From an uncultured Eubacteriaceae bacterium (lineage in GTDB: Bacteria; Bacillota; Clostridia; Lachnospirales; CAG-274): DNA of 11,994 bases. Shown here one piece after another: positions 1 to 6,101 of the stretch. How positions within the stretch are numbered: the first letter of the stretch is position 1; the number at the start of each line of letters is the position of its first letter. The position numbers and the translations under genes are program-made. The stretch covers positions 1 to 11,994 of the forward strand of contig CALIRN010000296.1 of NCBI GenBank assembly GCA_938042265.1, read 5' to 3'. The notes below the pieces were generated by a model that had not been told where the DNA came from, did no database searches, and saw nothing but the letters and a program-made list of their open reading frames with translations.

Positions 1-640
1 CGAAACCAGCCTGCATAAGTGCGCAAACACCACCGCAAAGTACAGCCTGCTCACCGAAAAGGTCAGTTTCCGTTTCTGTTCTGAAGGTAGTTTCAAGAAC
101 ACCTGCTCTTGCACCGCCTATACCTAAAGCATAAGCAAGTGCAATATCCTGTGCCTGACCTGTAGCGTCCTGCTCAACAGCTATAAGACAAGGAACACCC
201 TTACCAGCCTGATACTCACTTCTTACGGTATGTCCCGGACCCTTGGGCGCAATCATTGTAACGTCAACATCCTTTGGTGGGTTAATAAGACCGAAATGAA
301 TATTGAAGCCGTGAGCGAACATAAGCATATTACCTGCCTCAAGGTTAGGCTCAATAGACTCCTTATAAAGTGCAGCCTGCTTTTCATCATTAATAAGGAT
401 CATAATGATATCGGCAGCCTTAGCAGCCTCTGAACTTGTCATAACCTTAAGACCCTGTGCCTCAGCCTTAGCCCAGCTCTTGCTGCCCTCGTAAAGGCCG
501 ATGATTACATTTACACCTGACTCCTTAAGGTTAAGAGCATGAGCATGACCCTGGCTGCCATAACCAATGATAGCAACTGTCTTGCCATTTAATAAGCTTA
601 AGTTACAATCTTCCTGATAGAAAATTTTTGCGTTTGCCAT
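1..640 (-). CDS. ilvC: Ketol-acid reductoisomerase, C-terminal part cut by the window edge
   Basis: Second common step of valine/isoleucine/leucine synthesis: Mg2+-dependent alkyl migration and NAD(P)H reduction of acetolactate or acetohydroxybutyrate in the cytoplasm. About 213 N-terminal residues are visible of a family length near 330-340. The protein starts MANAKIFYQEDCNL, followed by the Rossmann motif GYGSQGHAHALNL near residue 26, the cofactor loop GLYEGSKSW, FAHGFNIHFG with the conserved histidine, and APKGPGHTVRSEY. The metal-binding segment TETDLFGEQAVLCGG closes the visible part with its conserved Asp and Glu. Serines in the cofactor loop suggest NADPH use (inference). The ATG at 640 is preceded by AGGAGG (650-655) with 9 bases of spacing. 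An ATG at 647 is out of frame. It is the second gene after the T-box, 116 bases downstream of ilvN. Family assignment is very secure. Confidence 0.98.
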   Translation of the reverse strand, partial: MANAKIFYQEDCNLSLLNGKTVAIIGYGSQGHAHALNLKESGVNVIIGLYEGSKSWAKAEAQGLKVMTSSEAAKAADIIMILINDEKQAALYKESIEPNLEAGNMLMFAHGFNIHFGLINPPKDVDVTMIAPKGPGHTVRSEYQAGKGVPCLIAVEQDATGQAQDIALAYALGIGGARAGVLETTFRTETETDLFGEQAVLCGGVCALMQAGF

Positions 641-689
641 TTTGCATTGCCTCCTGAAAAAATAAAATATAATATTAAATTTATGTAAC

Positions 690-704
690 CGGAACCTTGT
701 TCCG
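690..704 (-). other. Small intercistronic hairpin between ilvN and ilvC
   Basis: The 116-base gap between ilvN and ilvC holds a perfect inverted repeat, CGGAAC / GTTCCG with a three-base loop, in an AT-rich setting. On the transcribed strand it is followed by mixed sequence and not by a U-run, so it does not look like an intrinsic terminator. It could be an mRNA processing or stability element that sets the ilvC:ilvN ratio, but that is inference. The rest of the gap is AT-rich, with the ilvC ribosome binding site at its end. Confidence 0.4.
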
Positions 705-756
705 ATTTTAGCTTGGTAATAAAAAATTTATGTGAAAGTCTGCGCTTATGCATGCT

Positions 757-1266
757 TTAATCACAGAGCTTGTGCTTTTTTATGGGATTATTGCCCCTGC
801 AAAGACCTGTCAGACCTGTCCTTACTATCTCCTTTATGCCGTAGTCCTCCACTGCCGCAATAAAGGCAGCAATTTTTGACTGGTCACCGGTAATCTCAAC
901 AGTAACGGTTTCACTTGCAACATCAATAACCTTTGCTCTGAAAGTTTCAACTATGCTGAAAATTTCAACCCTTGTTTTCTTGTCAGCCTCAACCTTAATT
1001 AAGGCAAGCTCTCTGAAAACAGCTCTTTCGGGCTTAAGCTCCACCACTCTGACAACATCAACCAGCTTATCAACCTGTTTTTTAATCTGGTCAATAATCA
1101 TATCGTCGCAGAATACCACAACCGTAATACGTGAGCGCTCAACCTCCTCTGTAACGTCAACGCTCAGGCTTGAAATATTATAGCCACGTCTTGAAAAAAG
1201 ACCTGTAACCCTGCTTAAAACACCCGCCTGGTTTTCAACCAAAATAGACAACACATGTCTGTTCAT
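757..1266 (-). CDS. ilvN: Acetolactate synthase small (regulatory) subunit
   Basis: Regulatory subunit that activates the catalytic IlvB subunit and confers valine feedback inhibition; first common step of branched-chain amino acid synthesis. It has 169 residues, normal for the family. An N-terminal ACT domain covers about residues 4-76, with the ligand-site pattern ILVENQAGVLSRVTGLFSRR followed by GYNI (Gly15 and Asn30 match the valine-site Gly and Asn of E. coli IlvH). KLVDVVRVVEL closes the domain. A C-terminal ALS_ss domain includes RELALIKV and EITGDQSKIAAF. A GTG at 1275 would lengthen the frame by three codons, but it overlaps the ribosome binding site AGGAAGG (1275-1281). The ATG at 1266 has the proper 8-base spacing, so I choose it. 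No ilvB lies upstream; the gene directly follows the T-box leader. Confidence 0.96.
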   Translation of the reverse strand: MNRHVLSILVENQAGVLSRVTGLFSRRGYNISSLSVDVTEEVERSRITVVVFCDDMIIDQIKKQVDKLVDVVRVVELKPERAVFRELALIKVEADKKTRVEIFSIVETFRAKVIDVASETVTVEITGDQSKIAAFIAAVEDYGIKEIVRTGLTGLCRGNNPIKKHKLCD

Positions 1267-1383
1267 CCAAGTCACCTTCCTGAAAAATATTTATTTCTGT
1301 TTATGTGTTAAAAATTTTATGTATTCAAATTAAACGGTTAAAATTGTGTATTCATAGTTTATTATACAACAATACCATTATTA

Positions 1384-1402
1384 ATGCAACCGCTCATTGC
1401 AT
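1384..1402 (-). other. Short inverted repeat downstream of the T-box terminator
   Basis: ATGCAA and TTGCAT form a six-base-pair stem with a seven-base loop immediately after the U-run of the T-box terminator. No U-run follows it. The stretch from here to ilvN (1267-1383) is AT-rich 5' untranslated sequence in which I see only the ilvN ribosome binding site. The hairpin may be incidental. Confidence 0.3.
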
Positions 1403-1440
1403 AAAAAAACCCCGTACCCGACAAAATATCAGGGACGAGG
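1403..1440 (-). terminator. Conditional terminator of the T-box leader
   Basis: On the minus strand CCTCGTCCCTGA (1440-1429) pairs with TCGGGTACGGGG (1421-1410) through 11 of 12 positions including G-U pairs, followed by seven Ts (1409-1403). The CCCT of the 5' arm is also complementary to the AGGG just before the T-box UGGU bulge (1461-1458), so terminator and antiterminator exclude each other. This is the usual transcriptional T-box arrangement. Confidence 0.92.
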
Positions 1441-1677
1441 ATTGCACGTGTTACCACCCTTATTCCGACACACATTACTGTATACCGCTTACTAAGCTCA
1501 AACAAGCTCCTGTCTGTAACGGGACATACCGATTATCCTTAATGCAACAAGGTTTCAGGATAATAGCTCCTGAGGGATAGATACATAAGCAATGCTGCCG
1601 CCTCACAGCAAACGACGGCTCTCTGAAAGCTTTAACCTACAATCATTTATCTCAATCAACGCTTATTTTATTTGATT
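1403..1677 (-). promoter_or_regulatory. T-box riboswitch leader, probable isoleucine specifier
   Basis: This long leader reads the charging state of a tRNA and permits transcription of ilvN-ilvC when the tRNA is uncharged. Signatures seen on the minus strand are the AAGGGTGGTAACACG T-box core (about 1462-1447, UGGU bulge at 1456-1453), an AGAGAG element typical of Stem I (about 1624-1619), and a Stem I base formed by TTGAG with CTCAG. A competing terminator lies at 1403-1440. In the 3' side of Stem I the sequence GTATCTATCCC contains AUC twice (1582-1580 and 1578-1576), which points to tRNA-Ile. The fourth bulge base U fits a discriminator A, as in tRNA-Ile. Which AUC is the true specifier is not settled. 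The 1267-1708 stretch holds only this leader, its promoter and the untranslated region. Confidence 0.93.
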
Positions 1678-1683
1678 ATTCAC

Positions 1684-1712
1684 ATTTTAGCAGAGTAAAA
1701 TGTATATGTCAA
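1684..1712 (-). promoter_or_regulatory. Sigma-A-type promoter for the ilvN-ilvC leader
   Basis: On the minus strand a perfect -35 box TTGACA (1712-1707), a 17-base spacer (1706-1690) and a -10 box TAAAAT (1689-1684) precede the T-box leader. Transcription should start near 1677, which matches the 5' end expected for Stem I. The last stop codon of the upstream RHS remnant (TGA, 1711-1709) lies within the -35 box. Confidence 0.85.
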
Positions 1713-2081
1713 GAGTTTTTTAGGTTTTTTGCAGATTTATTGTCCGTTTCCGTATCGTAGCCGCAGTAGCGCCATGGATTGCTGTCTGTACTGCTTGTAC
1801 TGCTTATTACTCCAAAAGCATCATAGGCATAGTTTCTTGTTACAGTGCCGCTTGAATTTGCAACCTTAACAACATCACCATGACCATTATAGATATAGGC
1901 TGCGCTGTAATTATCCTTAATATTTCCGTTAAATCCTCTATAGTAATAATGTGTAAGTGAGTTTCTCGTGTTGGCAGACAGTCCCCATAGCTGATCTCCG
2001 TCCCACTGGAAATAGGTTTTGGTACCGTTTACGTCCTTACTCATTCTAAGCCCGTTTACATAATAATCATACTTATAGACA
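1709..2081 (-). pseudogene. RHS/YD-repeat protein remnant, 3' piece after a frameshift
   Basis: The frame encodes the C-terminal part of an RHS core. It includes YKYDYYVNGLRMSKDVNG, YFQWDGDQLWG, HYYYRGFNG, YIYNGHGDVVKV, YAYDAFGVI and NPWRYCGYDTETD. The intact family continues after RYCG with roughly EYYDTETGLYYLRARYYDP. Here two residues are missing after RYCG, and the Leu-Tyr-Tyr-Leu-Arg-Ala-Arg-Tyr-Tyr block is absent; instead the frame stops at 1709 after a short lysine/asparagine-rich tail. An ATG exists at 2044, but homologous sequence extends upstream of it into the preceding piece, so it is not a real start. No C-terminal toxin domain follows. I read it as the 3' half of a dead gene; a short expressed fragment cannot be excluded. 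Confidence 0.8.
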
Positions 2082-2858
2082 TTACTTGCCGTAGCTTATT
2101 TGTGTAAGTCTGTTAAAGGCGTCATAGGTATAGGTTGTGGCAGCCGTAGGATAAGCACTATAGGTTGTGGCAGCTCCGCTGATACCAATCCTGTTTCCGT
2201 TTTTATCATATTGGTACGATATAATTTCATCATCCTCAGTACGCTTATTATCTCTTTTTTCGGTTATAAGCCTGTTATTTGCATCATAGATATATTCAGA
2301 CTCATAGCCAGTGCAGTTAATATAAATTCTGTTGCCCGCGGCATCATACTCATAGGATATATTGTTTGTAATACTGTTAGTTTCCGTATTTCTTGATATT
2401 TCACTTACAAGCTGATTTCTTCCACTGTACGAATATCGTGTATGCAGGTTATTTACATAATCATCAATATCACTTATATTTCCGTTAGGAATATAGGTAT
2501 ATTTATATGATACAATATCACCCTGCTTTAAGGTACTTAACAGGTTAGCGCTGTTATAGGTATACTCAACCTCCTCCACATATTTTACGGCATCATATAT
2601 CATCTCGCAATAGGTTTTATCTTCAACAGAAGCATCTAAAGCCTTAAAAGTATTTACGCTTTCCGAGTTGTCTATATTTAAAATATTAACCGCTTCGCTT
2701 GGTTTAATGTTCATATAACCTGATACTGCATAAATATCAGGTAAGCTATATGGTGATATTCCATCTGTAACAAGCTTTACTAATTCATCTTTAAGCTCGG
2801 AATCATCTAAAAAACCATATCTAAAGGAAAGCATATTATATAAATCAGCAATATCCAT
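2082..2858 (-). pseudogene. RHS/YD-repeat protein remnant, 5' piece
   Basis: RHS/YD-repeat proteins form large beta-barrel-like shells, often wall-associated or carrying C-terminal toxins. This 258-residue frame has about 85 N-terminal residues of helical, acidic sequence, then YD repeats: YTYNSANLLSTL, YSYSGRNQLVSE, YEYDAAGNRI, YIYDANNRLITE, YQYDKNGNRIG and YTYDAFNRLTQISYG, ending at a stop at 2082. The sequence then continues as RHS in the +1 frame (the 3' piece), so a 1- or 2-base indel near 2080-2100 broke the gene. The ATG at 2858 lacks a convincing ribosome binding site, and the frame stays open upstream to a stop near the terminator at 2973-3000, so the true N-terminus is lost. RHS genes usually exceed 1000 residues; only a fragment remains. 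A sequencing error could explain the frameshift but not the missing ends. Confidence 0.8.
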
Positions 2859-2972
2859 AGCCTTAATATAACACTTATTTAAGTAGTTTGCAATGCTTAA
2901 GCCAACTTTTATTATTATATAAAGCTGCTTTCCCGAACAACCTCTGTCCCCACTATTTAGCCTTTTTCCACT

Positions 2973-3000
2973 AAAAAAGGCATTGTATTAAACAATGCCT
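2973..3000 (-). terminator. Rho-independent terminator of the SCWP/S-layer operon
   Basis: A perfect eight-base-pair stem, AGGCATTG / CAATGCCT, with a seven-base loop is followed by six Ts on the minus strand. It lies 15 bases after the stop of the SLH protein gene and closes the long operon. The rest of the 2859-3015 gap (about 2859-2972) is AT-rich open frame joined to the RHS remnant, with no promoter I can defend. Confidence 0.93.
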
Positions 3001-3015
3001 AAAAAAATCAATCAA

Positions 3016-4779
3016 TTATTTACTTGCCGGTGTAATAACACCGCCGTTTTGCAGTGCATAGGTACCGTCATCAAGGTAATCATTTTCATGATTATCCGCA
3101 TTATAATAAATTATTGAACCGTTATCATCTACGATATCCATGAAGTTTCTGCTCTGCCTCAAATCCTCATCAGTAACAATAAAAGCGTCAACATAGCAGT
3201 CACCGGTTAATTCAATCAGACTGTCACTGCTTATTTCAACATTCATTGACTTTATCGTGTTGGAATAATTGATTTTACCCTTAAATGTACTGCCGTTTGT
3301 AAGGTTAAGATTTATTACAGCCATATCATCACCCTTAATTTCCCCCTCAAGCTTCTGTCCGTCAAGGTTAAGGGTAACATCAGTATTTCTAATGCCCCTG
3401 CTGTAGTTATAAGCTGTTTCCAATATGGTTTCGATACCGTCAAGTACTACGTTCTTTAAATTAATAACAGCTTTTGCATTTTCAACCTTAATCGCAGAGC
3501 CCTTACTGCTGCCCTTAAACTCAACATCCGATAGATTAATGGTTGCTGTATCATAGCTGTCGTTATTATTTGCTATAACAATGCCGCTGTTTTCCTTCTC
3601 TGCAATAATAACCGAGTTTTCAATATTAGTATCCGCACCGCCGTACAGCTTAACAGCCTCTTCCTTTGCAGACTGAAGAGTTGAATCCGTAACAGTCAGT
3701 TTACCCCCGCTTTCAACAGCTCTGCCGTCCTCATATCTTGCAAAGACCTTGGAGCTTTCAATAATAGCCTCACTGTCCTCATCAACATACACGCCGGTGG
3801 AAGCATTTGCACTTGCATTAATATCCATATCCGTAAGCTCTGCCTCCGCACCCTCCAGTACGGAAACAACCTTGCTGCCCTTTGCTGCTGTTGACGCTTT
3901 GCTGCCGTCTATTGTAAGGCTTGTGCCGCCTCCCTGTGCAATAACACCGTCTCCTGTGACAACCGCAATTTCATTGCCGTCAATTTCAGCACTTGCACCG
4001 TCAGATACCACAAAGGTTTCCGTAATCTTTTCAAGTGTATTTGTTGTTCTGTCAGGATCAGGATTAGCCTCCGCACCCGATAAAATAGGCTTAAGCTCCT
4101 GCTTTGTGCCTGTATTTGCCTCCTTGCCGTTAACCTTATAAACCTCCATTGCTCTGGAAAGCATAACTGCCATTTCAGCCCTTGTTACGGTATCATTAGG
4201 CTTAAGCTCACCATTGGAGCCTGTAATAATGCCAAGCTTTGTAAGAGTACCCACAGCGATTTTATCCTTTGTGTTAAGCAAAAGACTGCTGTCCGTATAC
4301 ATGGAAACGTCAGTTGAGCCATTAGAGCCTACACAGCCATAAATATTCATTGTATTATACAGCATTTTAAATGCGTCAACCCTCTTTATGGGGTCCTGAG
4401 GATTAAATACCGGTGTATCCTCAACAATACCGTTACCCCTTGCATTATTTATTGCGGTAAAATAATAATCCTCCTGCTTTACATCAGCAAAATTGTATTT
4501 GTTTGCGGAAATTGCAGGATAATGGAAGGCATTTTCCAGCATGAGGACAAAATCTCCTCTTTCCATAAGATTTGCAGGGGCAAATTTATTATCTCCTATA
4601 CCTCTTACAACACCTGCCTGATAAAGCTCATCAACTTCATCAATAGCCCAAAAGCCGTAGCTCTGATTATTCATATCCACAAAGTATCTTGACTGTGAAG
4701 CATCTGCCCACACTGCTGCGGATAGAGCAAAAACAGACGCCATGGCAATTACTGCCTCACTGATTAAATATTTCTTCAT
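3016..4779 (-). CDS. SLH-domain surface protein with beta-helix-like C-terminal region
   Basis: Predicted exported protein that binds pyruvylated secondary cell wall polymer through three SLH domains. It is 587 residues long. A signal peptide covers residues 1-25 (MKKYLISEAVIAMAS..., cleavage after VWA), with an unusual Glu8 near its hydrophobic core. SLH domains lie at about 32-85, 95-145 and 159-214, with the conserved helix motifs appearing as LMERGDF, IKRVDAF and VTRAEMA. A linker (about 215-250) leads into some 300 residues of short beta-strand repeats rich in Asn, Asp, Ser and Thr (for example GGKLTVTDSTLQSA, TATINLSDVEFKGS, TDVTLNLDGQKLEG). They resemble right-handed beta-helix or pertactin-like adhesin folds. 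No LPXTG motif or catalytic signature is seen. The ribosome binding site AAGGAGA precedes the ATG by about 7 bases. It is the last gene of the operon, 24 bases after tagA. SLH assignment is firm; the ligand of the C-terminal half is unknown. Confidence 0.93.
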   Translation of the reverse strand: MKKYLISEAVIAMASVFALSAAVWADASQSRYFVDMNNQSYGFWAIDEVDELYQAGVVRGIGDNKFAPANLMERGDFVLMLENAFHYPAISANKYNFADVKQEDYYFTAINNARGNGIVEDTPVFNPQDPIKRVDAFKMLYNTMNIYGCVGSNGSTDVSMYTDSSLLLNTKDKIAVGTLTKLGIITGSNGELKPNDTVTRAEMAVMLSRAMEVYKVNGKEANTGTKQELKPILSGAEANPDPDRTTNTLEKITETFVVSDGASAEIDGNEIAVVTGDGVIAQGGGTSLTIDGSKASTAAKGSKVVSVLEGAEAELTDMDINASANASTGVYVDEDSEAIIESSKVFARYEDGRAVESGGKLTVTDSTLQSAKEEAVKLYGGADTNIENSVIIAEKENSGIVIANNNDSYDTATINLSDVEFKGSSKGSAIKVENAKAVINLKNVVLDGIETILETAYNYSRGIRNTDVTLNLDGQKLEGEIKGDDMAVINLNLTNGSTFKGKINYSNTIKSMNVEISSDSLIELTGDCYVDAFIVTDEDLRQSRNFMDIVDDNGSIIYYNADNHENDYLDDGTYALQNGGVITPASK

Positions 4780-4803
4780 TTTAAATCTCCTTTCCTTTTT
4801 CCT

Positions 4804-5526
4804 TTATTTCTTTGAAAACATTACCTTTAACATAAACAGCGGAAGCTGCAGCATCCTTACAAAGCGGCTTGGCTGTGTAATAAGCCTGTGAAACCACTCA
4901 AGCCCCAGCTTAATAAATATATCGGGGGCACGCTTTACCCTGCCGCTCATAACGTCAAAGCTACCGCCCACGCCTATTGCTGCCTTAACATTAAGCTCAT
5001 TTATATGGCTGTAAATCCATTTTTCCTGCTTGGGAAAGCCTATACCCACCAAAAGCAGATCCGGGTGCTTTTCATTAATCTCTGAAATTATTTCCCTTTC
5101 CCTTACAGCGTCAAAATAACCGTTGGCACAACCGATAATTTTAAGTCCCTTATGGTTCTTTTCCATTTCAGCCTTAGCAGCGTCGGTTACGCCTGGAGCA
5201 CCGCCGAAGAAGTAAACGGTTTTACCGCTGTCCTTTATTCTTTCAAATACCGCCTGTACGGTGTCATATCCCGCAACCCTCTCTCTTATGGGTCTTTTTT
5301 TGATTTTACTTGCGTATATAATACCTATGCCGTCGGGTATGTTCATATCCGATTTATTAAGTACCTCATTAAACTCCGGATCCTTCTGCGCCAGCATAAC
5401 CATTTCCGGGTTGGGGGTAAAAACTATGTGCTTGCCGTATGAATTAAGGTATTCACATATCCTGTCCACTGCCCCCTGAGGACTTATATTAACAAAAGGA
5501 ACACCCAATATATCAACCTTGTCCAT
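4804..5526 (-). CDS. tagA: WecG/TagA/CpsF-family glycosyltransferase (N-acetylmannosaminyltransferase)
   Basis: GT26 enzyme predicted to transfer ManNAc from UDP-ManNAc to undecaprenyl-PP-GlcNAc at the inner membrane face, making the disaccharide that starts a wall polymer. It is 240 residues, normal for the family. Family residues are at their expected places: Thr37 and Asn39 in FTPNPEMV, candidate catalytic base Asp65 in IPDGIG, and Gln167 in GIGFPKQEKW. VGGSFDVMSGRVKRAP follows. The basic, hydrophobic C-terminus (LEWFHRLITQPSRFVRMLQL) matches the membrane-docking appendage of TagA. The ATG at 5526 follows an AGAGG site. Its place between csaB and an SLH gene suggests the product is an SCWP and not a classical teichoic acid; UDP-ManNAc as donor is inferred from family. 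Confidence 0.92.
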   Translation of the reverse strand: MDKVDILGVPFVNISPQGAVDRICEYLNSYGKHIVFTPNPEMVMLAQKDPEFNEVLNKSDMNIPDGIGIIYASKIKKRPIRERVAGYDTVQAVFERIKDSGKTVYFFGGAPGVTDAAKAEMEKNHKGLKIIGCANGYFDAVREREIISEINEKHPDLLLVGIGFPKQEKWIYSHINELNVKAAIGVGGSFDVMSGRVKRAPDIFIKLGLEWFHRLITQPSRFVRMLQLPLFMLKVMFSKK

Positions 5527-5547
5527 ATATAACCTCTTACTTAACTG

Positions 5548-6072
5548 TTATTTTACCTCGTATTCTCCCTTTACAAGAAACCATGCAGCCTCAGTAACCT
5601 TTACACCTCTGCCATCGTTACGGGGTACAATCATCAGGTGATTTTTTGTAGCCTTGCTGCCGTTGCCAAGCTCGCCGCCTGTTGTAATATCGGCAATGCC
5701 GTCAACACCCGAAACTACAATGTCGCCCTTGCCCGCACGCAGAATAAGCTCCGTACCCTCACCGCCGTATATGGTCTGACCTACGGCAACGCTTACGGGC
5801 ACATAGCCGTCTACTGCAACTGAGCCGCCCGTAAGATCACCCTCGTTTATCTTTTCAATAACCTGACTGACAATGGCATCGGTATCCACACTTGCAGTGC
5901 CTCCGCTGCCGTTGCTGTTTATAAGTGTAAGCACCTGCTCAATCTTGCTGTCCACATAGCTCTTTGACACCAAGGGGTCACTCTCCGTACCTATGGTTGC
6001 CGCAAAAACCGTACCGCCTGCAAGAATACAGGTGGCCATTAAAATTTCAATCCCTAAAACCAGTTTTTTCAT
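5548..6072 (-). CDS. Exported protein of unknown function in the SCWP operon
   Basis: I do not recognise a named family with confidence. The 174-residue product has a signal peptide (about residues 1-24, cleavage near VFA|AT) and then SDPLVSKSYVDSKIEQVLTL, the start of a likely short helical or coiled region interrupted by a Gly/Ser stretch (54-60). A second helix follows (about 64-78). The C-terminal half looks like a compact beta domain with VGQTIYGGEGTELILRAGKG, a Gly-rich loop, and the striking block NHLMIVPRNDGRGVKV (144-159), ending AWFLVKGEYEV. A GTG at 6075 would add one residue, but the ATG at 6072 has better spacing (7 bases) from AGGAGG (6080-6085). It lies between csaB (29 bases) and tagA (21 bases), so a role at the wall in polymer assembly or SLH anchoring is inferred from context only. 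Confidence 0.85.
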   Translation of the reverse strand: MKKLVLGIEILMATCILAGGTVFAATIGTESDPLVSKSYVDSKIEQVLTLINSNGSGGTASVDTDAIVSQVIEKINEGDLTGGSVAVDGYVPVSVAVGQTIYGGEGTELILRAGKGDIVVSGVDGIADITTGGELGNGSKATKNHLMIVPRNDGRGVKVTEAAWFLVKGEYEVK

Positions 6073-6101
6073 CACAACACCTCCTGACAGATACCGTCAG
6101 C

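Noticed and set aside
230..433. 67-residue plus-strand frame
   Set aside because: It is antisense to ilvC, whose reading frame is unmistakable throughout this stretch.
1305..1580. 91-residue plus-strand frame across the leader
   Set aside because: The region is explained fully by the T-box leader and terminator of the opposite strand.
1709..2044. RHS polymorphic toxin tip or immunity pair
   Set aside because: After the truncated core only a short Lys/Asn-rich tail follows, with no toxin domain and no immunity-like gene next to it.
2925..2955. GTGGGGACAGAGG-like motif resembling half of a REP element
   Set aside because: No second half (CTGTCCCC) or hairpin is nearby, and no further copy was noticed in the window, so a repeat family cannot be supported.
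3749..4141. 130-residue plus-strand open frame, rich in Ser, Ala, Pro and Val
   Set aside because: Its composition is that of the reverse complement of the low-complexity SLH protein region; no start signal.
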